A stretch of DNA of 64,000 nt from Novipirellula aureliae (lineage in GTDB: Bacteria; Planctomycetota; Planctomycetia; Pirellulales; Pirellulaceae). This document shows positions 18,974 through 28,383 of this stretch, piece by piece. Position numbers and translations under genes: made by a program. The notes below the pieces were generated by a model. That model saw only the letters and a list, made by a program, of their open reading frames with translations. It was not told the origin of the DNA and made no database searches. The stretch lies in NCBI RefSeq assembly GCF_007860185.1, contig NZ_SJPY01000004.1, forward strand, positions 1 through 64,000. Direction: 5' to 3'. The first letter of the stretch is position 1; each line of letters opens with the position of its first letter.

Positions 18974-19795
18974 GTGAATCATAGCGAAAAACTGACGACC
19001 AACGTAAAGGTTTTGGCGACCGATTTGGATGGAACGTTGATTCCGCTCGCAGGCAATGCTCAGAACCAGGCGGATCTTGTCGAACTTCAGCAGTTCTTGA
19101 AAGAAAATGAAATCGAGTTGGTCTTCGTCACAGGGCGGCATTTTGCATCGGTCCAAAATGCAATCGCGGAAAATAAGCTGCCATCACCCGATTGGATCAT
19201 TTGCGACGTAGGCACAACCATCATGCACCGCCAAAGCAATTCCATGATGGAAGTTCTCGAAGCCTATCAAGCGGAACTCGCCCAAATCACTCGAGGCTTG
19301 CCGGTTGATGAATTGTCTGGCGAGCTTGAGTCCGTCGTTGGCATTCGCAAACAAGAAGCGGAAAAACAAGGGCCGTTTAAGCTCAGCTATTATGCAGACG
19401 CAGAAAATCTGCCACAGGTTGCCGACGGGGTGCATAGGGTGCTCGATCGATTGGCGGCACCTTATTCATCGATCATTAGCGTCGACCCGTTCAATGGCGA
19501 TGGACTGGTCGACCTGTTGCCGGCTGGTGTTTCGAAAGCGTTCGCATTGCATTGGTGGAGTCGATATGGGAAGGTCGATCAACAAGCGATCGTCTTCGCT
19601 GGCGATTCCGGCAATGACCTGGCAGCTTTAACGGCAGGGTACCGGGCGATTGTGGTGGAGAACGCGTCAGACGAGGTGAAGGCGAAAGCTCGCTCCGCAC
19701 ACGACGATGCGAAATGGGGAAACCGGCTGTATATCGCCACCCAGAAAGCCACCAGCGGTGTGCTCGAAGGGATTCAAGTCATGAACCATCGGTAA
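18974..19795 (+). CDS. Sucrose-phosphate phosphatase (HAD superfamily)
   Basis: The 273-residue protein has the HAD motifs ATDLDGTLIP near residue 15, VFVTGRHFASV (motif II), a conserved lysine region and FAGDSGNDLAAL near 212 (motif IV), with the Cof/S6PP-type cap. ICDVGTTI and the late SGVLEGI stretch match sucrose-phosphatases. It would remove phosphate from sucrose 6F-phosphate made by the synthase two genes upstream. The synthase already carries a fused HAD domain, so the cluster has two candidate phosphatases. The start is a GTG at 18974. Confidence 0.85.
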   Translation: MNHSEKLTTNVKVLATDLDGTLIPLAGNAQNQADLVELQQFLKENEIELVFVTGRHFASVQNAIAENKLPSPDWIICDVGTTIMHRQSNSMMEVLEAYQAELAQITRGLPVDELSGELESVVGIRKQEAEKQGPFKLSYYADAENLPQVADGVHRVLDRLAAPYSSIISVDPFNGDGLVDLLPAGVSKAFALHWWSRYGKVDQQAIVFAGDSGNDLAALTAGYRAIVVENASDEVKAKARSAHDDAKWGNRLYIATQKATSGVLEGIQVMNHR

Positions 19796-19831
19796 AACGA
19801 GCCAACTCTCAACGAAATTGATTCGATTCAA

Positions 19832-20731
19832 ATGGAGGATTCGCCTGCAACCACACGCGATTACTTGAAGCTGCACTTCATTGTGTTTATGTGGGGCTTC
19901 ACCAGCGTGTTAGGTGAGCTGATTGATCTGCCGGCAATCGAGTTGGTTCTGTATCGCTGCGTGATTGCTTCGCTTACGCTTGGGATCATTTTGCGTCAGC
20001 GCGTGTTGATCGCAGGTCGCGATAGGCTTCAACTCTTGGCGGTGGGCTGTTTGATCGGCCTGCATTGGGTGCTGTTTTTCTTGGCGGTCAAGATCGCCAA
20101 CGTATCCGTTTGCATGGTAGGCATGGCGACGATCTCGCTATGGACCGCAATTTTGGAGCCATTGATGTTGCCAAATACAAGATTCCGGCGCGGCGATTTG
20201 CTGTTCGGTTTTGCGGTCATCTTGGCGGTCGCCATGATCGTGCAAAGTGAGCTGGAGCATTGGGTCGGCTTTGCCGTCGCGATTTTCTCCGCGTTGGTGG
20301 CTGCTGTGTTTTCGATTCTTAACAGCCCCTTCGCCCAGCGAGTCAGGCACCGAGTGATCGCATTTTATGAGATGGCAGGAGCTGCACTTTTTTGCGCGTT
20401 GTGTTTGCCGATCTCCGCTTTTTGGCTAAGCGATGGCCGGGGGCTCGATTTGCAACCAAGCCTGACGGATTTTGCCTACTTGGTCCTGTTGTCGGTCGTT
20501 TGCACCGTTTACGCCTTCAGCGAATATGTGGAACTACTCAAGCGGTTGAGCGTCTTTACGATCAACTTTGCCAACAACTTGGAGCCCGTCTACGGGATGG
20601 CGATGGGGGCTCTCTTGTTCGCCGACCACCGGTCATTAGGAACAAGCTTTTATGTCGGGGCGATTGCGATCGGTGTTTTGGTATTGCACCACACGACGTT
20701 ATCACGGCGAAAACCGGTCGCAGTCAATTAG
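19832..20731 (+). CDS. EamA/DMT family transporter
   Basis: 299 residues with about ten hydrophobic helices. The N-terminal HFIVFMWGFTSVLGELIDLP and the helix-4 region WTAILEPLMLPNTRFRRGDL are typical of EamA proteins. It begins 36 bases after the sucrose-phosphatase gene on the same strand and probably belongs to the same transcript. Whether it moves a product of that pathway cannot be told from sequence; other family members export amino acids or metabolites. Confidence 0.8.
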   Translation: MEDSPATTRDYLKLHFIVFMWGFTSVLGELIDLPAIELVLYRCVIASLTLGIILRQRVLIAGRDRLQLLAVGCLIGLHWVLFFLAVKIANVSVCMVGMATISLWTAILEPLMLPNTRFRRGDLLFGFAVILAVAMIVQSELEHWVGFAVAIFSALVAAVFSILNSPFAQRVRHRVIAFYEMAGAALFCALCLPISAFWLSDGRGLDLQPSLTDFAYLVLLSVVCTVYAFSEYVELLKRLSVFTINFANNLEPVYGMAMGALLFADHRSLGTSFYVGAIAIGVLVLHHTTLSRRKPVAVN

Positions 20732-20750
20732 GTCATGGGCAATTAGAACG

Positions 20751-20881
20751 AGTGCTTTCTCACAACGGAGAGAGTGAGGGCAAACATCTTTCGTGGCTGT
20801 GGCTACCCGCAGCAGCGGACGGGGGCAAGATGCCCCAGCCACTCTTTTTAAAAGCCTAAAATCAAGCGGTGGCAAAGCGCT
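20751..20881 (+). repeat. Dispersed GTGCTTTGTCAC element, copy 2
   Basis: AGTGCTTTCTCAC at the left end, then GTGGCTGTGGCTACCCGC, GGGGGCAAGATGCCCCAGCCAC and CTTTTTAAAAGCCTAAAATC, ending GGTGGCAAAGCGCT. Same order as the copy at 4222. It lies between two convergent genes. Confidence 0.75.
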
Positions 20882-20944
20882 CGTATGCCGGGAAATTTTT
20901 TCTGGAAAAGGGGCCTCGGATCCAGCGAATTTTGCAGAGCATCA

Positions 20945-21199
20945 TCACTCCGCAATGACTTCACGGATCCTTAGACCGAATTTATCTCCGATCTTGACCG
21001 TTTCCCCCAAGGCAATCGGGTGGCCACCGACTTCGAGGGTGAGTGGTTCATCGCAGTGAGCATCAAAGGTTAGCATTGAACCAGGCACCAAATTGACGAT
21101 CCGACTAAGAGAGATTTGCTGCTGGGCCAAAACCACGCTTGCGGTTGTTTGGATGTCAAGAACAGCTTGAGAGAATCCCGGTTGTGAACCTGCGTCCAT
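20945..21199 (-). CDS. FliN/SpoA-domain protein
   Basis: The 84-residue product is little more than one SpoA (FliM/FliN C-terminal) domain. ISLSRIVNLVPGSMLTFD and LTLEVGGHPIALGETVKIGD followed by K-F-G-L-R-I match the beta-rich core of the flagellar switch protein FliN. It could be the FliN subunit of the C-ring, or a YscQ-like subunit of a secretion system. No other flagellar or secretion gene is in the window, so the partner is unknown. An ATG at 21199 starts the frame. Confidence 0.8.
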   Translation of the reverse strand: MDAGSQPGFSQAVLDIQTTASVVLAQQQISLSRIVNLVPGSMLTFDAHCDEPLTLEVGGHPIALGETVKIGDKFGLRIREVIAE

Positions 21200-21434
21200 C
21201 AGTTTTACGTTTCCATACGATCGGCGGATAGAAAAAACGTTGCGTTTAACGAATCTATCGTCCTGAAAACCGGCAAATCTTGCCTAGAATTGCGTCAAGG
21301 TATCGAATCGCCCGTTAATTCCTCGATTTTTTTACCATTCCCCCCGAAAGAGGGTGTGGTAGGAGTCGCGGCGTAGATACATTACTGCTTGTTGGAAATT
21401 ACACTCAACTGATCTTTGAAAAGAAAGCCGCGAA

Positions 21435-22211
21435 ATGTGCTTATTGGCTGTTCAGTATCGCTTGGTTCCCGAAAGTCCCATTTTGGTCGCTGCCAATCGT
21501 GAAGAATACTACAATCGTCCAGGTTTAACGCCTTCGATTCAATCCGGGAAACCGCGAGTTCTTTGTGGTATTGACCAGAAAGCTGGCGGAACTTGGTTAG
21601 GCGTTAACCAGAATGGCGTATTTGTCGGACTTTGCAACCGGGCTACCACAATGCCGCTATTCGGGCAGCGTTCGCGAGGCTCGCTAGCACTCGATCTTCT
21701 GCGGTGCACTTCGGCTGCGAAGGCCCTCGACAAAGCCCATGCGGAGTTTGCGAAGACCCGGTACGAAGGTTGTAACATCATCATCGCGGACGCTAGCAAT
21801 GGTTATGCAATACACGCCGATGAGCGTCAAGAGGTCGTCGAACTCGAAGATGGCTTGAACATCATCGGTGCTCGCAATTTGAACGATCCCGAAGATCAGC
21901 GTGTTCGCATGGCGCGGCGTTTACTGACGCTGCAAACACTCGATTCTCCCGTCAAATTCTTGGCGGTTGCTAGCAAGGTGTTTGCTCGTGCTCCGGTCGG
22001 CCCAGGACGCCCGAGTATGGTGGTTCGCAACGCCGATTACGGAACCGTTTGCAGTTCGTTGATTGCTTTGGGCGTGAAGCCACGCGATGCAATTTACCAA
22101 TTCAGTAACGGTGCACCGGACCAGGCGAAGTATGAAGACTATTCTCCGATGCTGAGAGACATCCTCAGTCGTGGTCTGCGTGAAGCGCGAACCAAGGCCA
22201 AGACTTCATAA
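21435..22211 (+). CDS. NRDE (TANGO2) family protein
   Basis: The 258-residue product begins MCLLAVQYRLVPESPILVAA and is followed by N-R-E-E, the family's NRDE motif with E for D, then GGTWLGVNQNGVFVGLCNR. The cysteine at position 2 suits an N-terminal nucleophile fold after methionine removal. TANGO2 homologues have been linked to haem handling and Golgi organisation in eukaryotes; the bacterial role is unclear. The 235-base spacer before it holds no gene. Confidence 0.88.
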   Translation: MCLLAVQYRLVPESPILVAANREEYYNRPGLTPSIQSGKPRVLCGIDQKAGGTWLGVNQNGVFVGLCNRATTMPLFGQRSRGSLALDLLRCTSAAKALDKAHAEFAKTRYEGCNIIIADASNGYAIHADERQEVVELEDGLNIIGARNLNDPEDQRVRMARRLLTLQTLDSPVKFLAVASKVFARAPVGPGRPSMVVRNADYGTVCSSLIALGVKPRDAIYQFSNGAPDQAKYEDYSPMLRDILSRGLREARTKAKTS

Positions 22212-22300
22212 AGTGGCTGTGGCTTCCCGCCGCAGCTTGCTGGGGCTAGGTGCCCCGGCCACTCTTTTGCAAGCCTGAATTCAAACGGCGACAAAGCGCT
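22212..22300 (+). repeat. Dispersed GTGCTTTGTCAC element, copy 3 (left end missing)
   Basis: Starts directly after the NRDE gene stop with AAGTGGCTGTGGCTTCCCGC, then GGGGCTAGGTGCCCCGGCCAC, CTCTTTTGCAAGCCTGAA and GGCGACAAAGCGCTCGG. The GTGCTTTGTCAC end is absent. A GGGGC/GCCCC hairpin inside may act as transcript end. Confidence 0.7.
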
Positions 22301-22459
22301 CGGCTACGCTCAAAACGTCGCCAGGCAATAGTCGCCAGGTAATAATAATCGAGCAATCCGGTTTTGCGGATTGCGCTAAAGATAGCGGTAGGTCGGGTCG
22401 ATACTACCTAGAGCGTATTGTCGTTCGAGGGGGGGACACCTCGACTTTTTCTTCTGGAT

Positions 22460-22873
22460 ATGAATCGCCGCCACCTAACGCCTTCGATCGCATTAACCCT
22501 GAGCGCCTTTCTATTGATGGTACACAGCGGATGTGTCGCGATGAATATCCCGAGCGAGCGGCGTGATGATCCTACCGATGGCGGAGGCTTGTTCGGTTCA
22601 TGGGACCGAAAGGACTCGATGCCGCATAGGACTCATCCGCACGAAATGTCGGATCGTTGGGAAGCGGGCGGCTGTGAGTCAGTGCCAGAAGTCAGTGAAC
22701 CGTGGACGGACACTTCATTTGACTCGGCTTGCCAAGAGTCTTTTGGTGGTCCGCTAGAGGTGGATCCGTTTGACACGTCCGTCGATTCGCAAGGGGTACC
22801 GAAGCCACCGGAAGTTCCGTGGCCTCGTTTCCATCCCATCCCCACGCGTCCTGTTTTTGGCGGTGGTTTGTAG
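22460..22873 (+). CDS. Small exported protein, possible lipoprotein
   Basis: From the ATG at 22460 the product has 137 residues. The N-terminus MNRRHLTPSIALTLSAFLLM with following V-H-S-G-C looks like a signal peptide with a cysteine at residue 25, a possible but weak lipobox. The rest is polar and rich in P, D, S and E, with no fold I recognise. An ATG at 22418 would add 14 residues and place charged residues before the signal, which is less likely. Function unknown. Confidence 0.55.
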   Translation: MNRRHLTPSIALTLSAFLLMVHSGCVAMNIPSERRDDPTDGGGLFGSWDRKDSMPHRTHPHEMSDRWEAGGCESVPEVSEPWTDTSFDSACQESFGGPLEVDPFDTSVDSQGVPKPPEVPWPRFHPIPTRPVFGGGL

Positions 22874-22891
22874 CCACGTCTGTTAATCGCC

Positions 22892-23698
22892 TCACGCTCG
22901 CTGCGAGGTGATTTCGATCATCGACGCGTGCAATTTTCCATTGCTGGCGACAACGCTCGAGGGATTGATTTTCAGTTCATCGCCTTTCGCGTCGGTTATC
23001 TTCCCGCCAGCTTCTTCGACGAATAATCGCCCGGCAGCAAAATCCCAGGGTGCTAACTTGAATTCGAAAAAGCCGTCGAATTGGCCGCAGCCGATGTAGC
23101 ATAGGTCGATCGCAGCGGCGCCGAAACGACGAATTCCGTGGATATCGCGGCTAAAGAAGTCATCGATCGCCGCTAAGGTGTTGCGCATCATGGGGCCGCG
23201 GTCGTAGTAAAAACCGCATCCAAGCAAAGATTGGCTAAGCGAATCGGCGTCGGAAACAGACACTTTTCGAGAGTTATGGAAGGCGCCGCCCCCCCGAGTT
23301 GCTGTGAACCAATCGTCGCGAGCTGGATTCAAAACGACCGAGGCGACGGGATGACCCTCGTGGTAATAGGCAATCGAAACGGCGAATTGGGGCATCTGGT
23401 GAGCAAAATTGTTTGTCCCATCGAGCGGATCGATAATCCAAAGGTGCTCCGCGTCGGTACGGTTATTCGATAACGATTCTTCGCCCAGCAGTTCGTGGTC
23501 GGGATAGACCGACCGCAGGAAGTTGGCGATGGCAGCTTCGCTCTCAATGTCCGCATCGCTGACGAGGTCGTAGGACTTACCGCCTGCGGCCGACTTGTTG
23601 CGGATTTCGACCCCATCGAGGTAATAACGCATTAATACATCGCCGCCGAGCCGGGCAGCATGTGTGGCGGTTTGCAGTAGGGAGGCGGGGTCAAGCAT
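22892..23698 (-). CDS. Inositol monophosphatase family protein
   Basis: The 268-residue protein has the metal-binding motifs of the family: LLGEES near 66, WIIDPLDGTNNF near 83 and APWDFAAGRLFVEEAGG near 210. Members remove phosphate from inositol 1-phosphate, and relatives act on fructose 1,6-bisphosphate or PAP; the exact substrate is not decided by sequence. The ATG at 23698 is preferred; a TTG at 23731 would add 11 residues. PAP hydrolysis (CysQ-like) would fit the cysC gene 10 kb away, but that is speculation. Confidence 0.88.
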   Translation of the reverse strand: MLDPASLLQTATHAARLGGDVLMRYYLDGVEIRNKSAAGGKSYDLVSDADIESEAAIANFLRSVYPDHELLGEESLSNNRTDAEHLWIIDPLDGTNNFAHQMPQFAVSIAYYHEGHPVASVVLNPARDDWFTATRGGGAFHNSRKVSVSDADSLSQSLLGCGFYYDRGPMMRNTLAAIDDFFSRDIHGIRRFGAAAIDLCYIGCGQFDGFFEFKLAPWDFAAGRLFVEEAGGKITDAKGDELKINPSSVVASNGKLHASMIEITSQRA

Positions 23699-23934
23699 GA
23701 AAGAGACAGGGAAATCTTGTCGAATGTGCAAACAAATGGATGACGTGTAACGATTCGCAGGATAAAATCGACCTGGTTATGGTAGATCGTTGAACCATCG
23801 ACTGACTGGTCTGCGTAAACTATACCAGTCCTCTAGTGTTGAGCTATCCTAGTAAACACTAGGTTTTCGTCTTCGCTGAAAGCCCTCCCTGCGGTCCTGC
23901 CCACAAAAATCTAAAAACAACTCGAGTTACTTGA

Positions 23935-26889
23935 ATGAAACGCATCAAATTGTTTGCGAAATCGCTCTTACCAGCCACGCTTTCGGTGGCCAGCTTCGTC
24001 ATGATGGTTGGTTTGTCGACCCCAGGTTACGCTGACTTGCCATCTTTCGACAAGGTATCGGAAGGGTTCACGCCGATTGCTGTATCGGACCAGCAAAAAG
24101 ACAAAGGTCTGTTCAACGTATGGCAGAAAGAAAAGGAAGCCCAGCTGATTGGAGAGTTGCCGAAGAACTTCGCAGGCAAAAACTACTTCCTCGCATTGAC
24201 GGTCGGTAGCGGCGACGCTTACGCGGGCCTTCAATCGGGGGATTGGGTAATTCAATGGCGTCGTTATGGTGATCGGTTAGCCGTGATCTCGCCGAACTTG
24301 GCAATCCGAGCAACGGGTGATGCCGAATCGAAAGCATCGGTGAAGCGATTGTTTACCGATCAAGTGTTGCTCGATTTGCCAATCTTGGCGATCGGTCCCA
24401 ACGGAGGCCCGGTAATCGATTTAGACGCACTGCTGATCGGCAATGCTACCCGTTTCTTCGGCCCCTCCGTTCGCATCACGAATCCACGCATTCAGAAGAT
24501 TGATTCCGCAAAAGTCTTTCCTGAAAACGTCGAGATTGCTTTCGAGATTGTCGGTAGCGGTGGAAAGCTGCAATCGATTCACTATTCCTTCAGTGAAGTG
24601 CCCTCCTCTCGAAACGGGTTCAAGGCGCGCGTTGCTGACGAACGGATCGGTTACTTCGTGACCTCGTTTGCTGATCTCAGTAAGTACGAAGACGATGACA
24701 CTCGCGTCCGTTACATCAACCGTTGGAACCTACAAAAACGGGATGCAAAACTAAAGCTAAGTCCACCGAAGCAGCCGATTCGTTTTTATGTCGAGCATAC
24801 CACACCTGTTCGTTATCGACGTTGGATCAAGAACGGGGTCGACTATTGGAACAAAGCTTTTGAAAAAGTTGGTTTGGTCGATGCGATTGTGATCGAGTAC
24901 CAGGATGCTCAAAGCGGTGCTCACATGGAGAAAGATCCCGAAGATGTTCGCTACAATTTCATTCGTTGGCTAAACAATGACGTCGGCACCGCGATCGGAC
25001 CTAGCCGCGTGCATCCGGAAACGGGAGAAATCCTTGATGCTGATATCATCTTGACCGATGGTTGGATTCGTCACTTTAACTTCAATTACCACGAATTGAT
25101 GCCCAAGTTGGCGATGGAAGGAGCGAGTCCAGAAATGTTGGCATGGTTGGCAAAACATCCTAACTGGGACCCCCGCATCCGCTATGCTCCAGCGGATCGT
25201 GTCGCGCAACTGCAAATGCAATTCGCCCGTGACGCAAATTTGCCGATGGCAGGCTTCTCGATGGCTCAAGCCGATCCATCCTTGCTGGGCGACCAGGAAT
25301 ACGATGGCCTGTTCGGGGCGATCAGCCAAAAGAATGGTCTTTGCATGGCTGCGACTGGCAAGCACCTCGATCTGGCAATTGCCCGAATGAATTGGAGCCT
25401 CGCCCTCTTGGACGACAATGACTCGGCAAAAGCGACGTCCAAGGACGATAAAAAGAAAGAGGACGCAGAGGATGCGGAGGACGACAAGGAAAAAGTAGCA
25501 AAAGAGGACAAGGAAGACGAGAAGAAGGGAAAAGAAAAGGAGGCCGATGAAGAGTTGTTAGATGGCATGCCGGAATGGTTCGTTGGCCCGTTGTTGGCTG
25601 ACCTTGTCGCTCACGAGGTCGGGCACACGCTTGGGCTTCGTCACAACTTCAAAGGCTCGGCTTTGTACACACTTGATGAGATCAATAGCGAAAAGATTAA
25701 GGGGAAAAAGACCTTTGCTTCTTCGATCATGGATTATGCGCCCATCAACTATCGCTTTGACTCGGGTGAGGTCCAAGGCGATTATGGGATGATCGACATC
25801 GGACCCTATGATTATTGGGCGATTGAGTATGGTTACACGTTTGACGAAAAAAAACTTGAGGACATTCTGAAGCGATGCAGTGAACCTGAACTGCAATATG
25901 CAACCGACGAGGATACCACCGGACCCGACCCGCTGGCACGACGGTACGACTTTGCTGCGGACCCCTTGTCGTATGCAACCGAGCAAATGAAGCTTGTCAA
26001 GCTCTACCGCGAAAATTTGCTTGATCGATTTGTCGACGAAGGAGACAGTTGGGGCAAGGCGCGTCGTGGTTACGAATTGACATTGGCCATGCAGACCAAG
26101 AACGTCAGTATGATGGCGAATTGGATCGGCGGTGCATTTGTCTATCGTGACAAAAAAGGCGATCCTGGAAACCGTCCTCCCGTAGAAGTGGTGCCTGCGA
26201 AAGATCAACGCGAAGCGTTAAAGTTTGTCATCGACACCAGTTTTTACGACGAAGCGTTTGGATTGAACGCAGCGTTACTTGAGCGAATGAGCGTCGATAA
26301 GTGGCTTGACCGCGGCTATCAAGCGGCAATAACCAGCGAAGCGACCTGGCCCATTCACGATCGTATCTTGAACACTCAAGCATCGGCATTGACGCTACTG
26401 ATGAATCCGACGACGCTTCGCCGGGTCTACGACAACGAGATGCGGCTTCCCGTCGAGGAGGATGCGTTGACGCTACCCGAATTGCTCGACACCGTGGGGA
26501 CGGCGGTATGGAGCGAACTGAGCTTGGAATGCCCCGAGAACCGAAACGATCGCGAGCCCATGATTAGCTCGCTTCGCCGCAACTTGCAGCGTGAGCATAT
26601 GCAGCGATTATTTGATTTGGTGCTTGAGCAATCTTCCAGCACCGCGGCTTACAAGCCGATCAGCAACCTGGCTCGGTTTGAGCTCGTGGAACTGCAAAAG
26701 CAGATCAACGAGTCGATCGGCCGTTGCGGTGACAAGATGGACACCTACACACGAGCTCACTTGTCGGAGGCGTCGGAGCGAATCAAGCGAGTGCTTGAGG
26801 CGGGCTACAGTTTCAATTCGGCAGGCCAAGGCAACACGCCGATTATGTTCATGTTTGGCCAAGAATCTGCAGATGGCGTGAAGCAATAA
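23935..26889 (+). CDS. Exported zinc-dependent metalloprotease (DUF5117/met-zincin type)
   Basis: The 984-residue protein starts with a signal peptide (MKRIKLFAKSLLPATLSVAS, cleavage likely after GYA). It has the zinc site HEVGHTLGLRHN at about residue 559, followed later by a SIMDYAPINYR Met-turn-like stretch, the arrangement of HEXXHXXGXXH metzincins in large DUF5117/DUF4953 proteins. Just before the zinc site is a run of about 55 residues made mostly of K, E and D (from SKDDKKKEDAEDAEDDKEKV), an insert that may be species-specific. The long C-terminal part has no domain I recognise. Substrate unknown; probably periplasmic or secreted. Confidence 0.88.
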   Translation: MKRIKLFAKSLLPATLSVASFVMMVGLSTPGYADLPSFDKVSEGFTPIAVSDQQKDKGLFNVWQKEKEAQLIGELPKNFAGKNYFLALTVGSGDAYAGLQSGDWVIQWRRYGDRLAVISPNLAIRATGDAESKASVKRLFTDQVLLDLPILAIGPNGGPVIDLDALLIGNATRFFGPSVRITNPRIQKIDSAKVFPENVEIAFEIVGSGGKLQSIHYSFSEVPSSRNGFKARVADERIGYFVTSFADLSKYEDDDTRVRYINRWNLQKRDAKLKLSPPKQPIRFYVEHTTPVRYRRWIKNGVDYWNKAFEKVGLVDAIVIEYQDAQSGAHMEKDPEDVRYNFIRWLNNDVGTAIGPSRVHPETGEILDADIILTDGWIRHFNFNYHELMPKLAMEGASPEMLAWLAKHPNWDPRIRYAPADRVAQLQMQFARDANLPMAGFSMAQADPSLLGDQEYDGLFGAISQKNGLCMAATGKHLDLAIARMNWSLALLDDNDSAKATSKDDKKKEDAEDAEDDKEKVAKEDKEDEKKGKEKEADEELLDGMPEWFVGPLLADLVAHEVGHTLGLRHNFKGSALYTLDEINSEKIKGKKTFASSIMDYAPINYRFDSGEVQGDYGMIDIGPYDYWAIEYGYTFDEKKLEDILKRCSEPELQYATDEDTTGPDPLARRYDFAADPLSYATEQMKLVKLYRENLLDRFVDEGDSWGKARRGYELTLAMQTKNVSMMANWIGGAFVYRDKKGDPGNRPPVEVVPAKDQREALKFVIDTSFYDEAFGLNAALLERMSVDKWLDRGYQAAITSEATWPIHDRILNTQASALTLLMNPTTLRRVYDNEMRLPVEEDALTLPELLDTVGTAVWSELSLECPENRNDREPMISSLRRNLQREHMQRLFDLVLEQSSSTAAYKPISNLARFELVELQKQINESIGRCGDKMDTYTRAHLSEASERIKRVLEAGYSFNSAGQGNTPIMFMFGQESADGVKQ

Positions 26890-26954
26890 GTCGAGATTCT
26901 TATGGTCACGGAGCCCCAGGCTCCTAGCTGGGTACCTCGTCGATACAAGACTCC

Positions 26955-26977
26955 CGCCTGCGTTTTCGACGCAGGCG
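26955..26977 (+). terminator. Hairpin downstream of the metalloprotease gene
   Basis: CGCCTGCG-TTTTCGA-CGCAGGCG is a perfect 8-bp stem 65 bases after the stop codon, followed by TTGTT rather than a clean T-run. It is a plausible transcript end. The rest of 26890-27307 has no gene. Confidence 0.45.
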
Positions 26978-27307
26978 TTGTTAGCGTGGTGATCCATTGA
27001 TCCTTTCAGGATCCCGGAAATCAAACGCAAGCAAATCGATTGAGAACCTCTTGGATTCAAGAGTTTTTTTATGCTTCTTCGGTTCCGTGCGTGCGATCGA
27101 TGGTGAGATGTGTCACAATACGGTGAATGGGCTTGGAGCTTGGTGCCCCGTCCCTGCTAGTGGCCTGTCCCTGCTAGTGGTGCGTCAAGGTCTTGTTTAG
27201 GGTAGTGGACGACCAGCCCCAATTTTTGAGATGGACGCAGTACTAGCAGGTTGCCGTCAACCTTTTGCAGTGGTGCCGTTAAACGCTTTCACCGGAGAGG
27301 CGTATAG

Positions 27308-28360
27308 ATGAGTATCGATCTGACGACCCATTATGGTGGCTTGGTTTTACGGTCGCCGATTGCGATCGGAGCGTGTCCTTTGACGGCTCAACAGCCGATG
27401 CGAATGGCGATTGAGCGAGCCGGTGCGGGTGCCATTGTGTTGCCAACGCTCTTCGAAGAGCAGGTTCTGCGTTGGAATCAGCGTCGCGGTCGAATGCTGA
27501 CACTCCGTGAGCTGCGGGTGCTTGAGCGAGCTTCGCGGATGCAAATCGAGAGTGATATCAAAGATGCCGAATCTTATCTTGCCCTCGTTCATCAAGCGAG
27601 CAGCGAGATGACGATTCCGGTTTTGGCCAATCTTTGCGGCGAAAACCCCAGTATTTGGTTCGATTTTGCAATGGAGTTGCAAGAGGCAGGTGCCAGCGCC
27701 ATCGAATTGAATTTGCATCACCCGCCGCCTCGCGAATTTTCTTGCCCGCGAGATATCGAGGATCAGATTGTGGAATCGGTCAAATCGATTCGTGATTGCA
27801 TTGGCATTCCGCTTTACGTTCAATTGAGTCGAGAATACACCAGTTTGAGTCATTTAGCGGTTCGTCTGCTTCATGGAGCACAAGGCTTGGTGCTGTTTGG
27901 CCGCACGCCCAAGCTCGATATTCTTCTCGATAGCTTCGAATTGACACACAAATGGACGCTCACGCCGATTAGCTCGGTCTCCAATTCGCTGGAGTCGATC
28001 ATGCGAGTCCATTCATTTTGCCCCGTCATGCCATTGGCGGCTTGCGGAGGGATTCACCGTTCTAGCGACGTGATCAAGGTACTGTTAGCGGGAGCAGACG
28101 TTGCAATGGTTGCATCGGCGGTCTATCGCGAGGGGCCAGACGTGATTCGCACGATGCTCGATGGGCTGATCGTCTTTATGGAGCGTCATCGAATGCGATC
28201 GATCGCGGAACTCCATCCGAGTCGCCCACTGTACTTCAGCAATGAAGAGGATCGCCTGGACTATGTTCAAGCATTATCGCGTCGCTATGATCCGGATAAC
28301 GAGTGGAAGGGACAACGGGCGATGCAAGGAGACCGCTGGGGGCACCCTTATACACCGTGA
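27308..28360 (+). CDS. Dihydroorotate dehydrogenase-like protein
   Basis: The 350-residue protein opens with MSIDLTTHYGGLVLRSPIAI and contains GAGAIVLPTLFEEQ and the late LAACGGIHRSSDVIKVLLAG followed by A-D-V-A-M-V, the phosphate-binding end of an FMN TIM-barrel. It matches the family annotated dihydroorotate dehydrogenase-like rather than true PyrD; in other genomes these proteins often lie near pyruvate:ferredoxin oxidoreductase, which is not seen here. GGAGAGG lies eight bases before the ATG. Confidence 0.85.
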   Translation: MSIDLTTHYGGLVLRSPIAIGACPLTAQQPMRMAIERAGAGAIVLPTLFEEQVLRWNQRRGRMLTLRELRVLERASRMQIESDIKDAESYLALVHQASSEMTIPVLANLCGENPSIWFDFAMELQEAGASAIELNLHHPPPREFSCPRDIEDQIVESVKSIRDCIGIPLYVQLSREYTSLSHLAVRLLHGAQGLVLFGRTPKLDILLDSFELTHKWTLTPISSVSNSLESIMRVHSFCPVMPLAACGGIHRSSDVIKVLLAGADVAMVASAVYREGPDVIRTMLDGLIVFMERHRMRSIAELHPSRPLYFSNEEDRLDYVQALSRRYDPDNEWKGQRAMQGDRWGHPYTP

Positions 28361-28383
28361 ATCGACCTAGCCACAATCACTGT

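Noticed and set aside
25558-26208. Minus-strand open frame of 216 residues
   Set aside because: Antisense to the metalloprotease coding sequence; no start signal or recognised motif.
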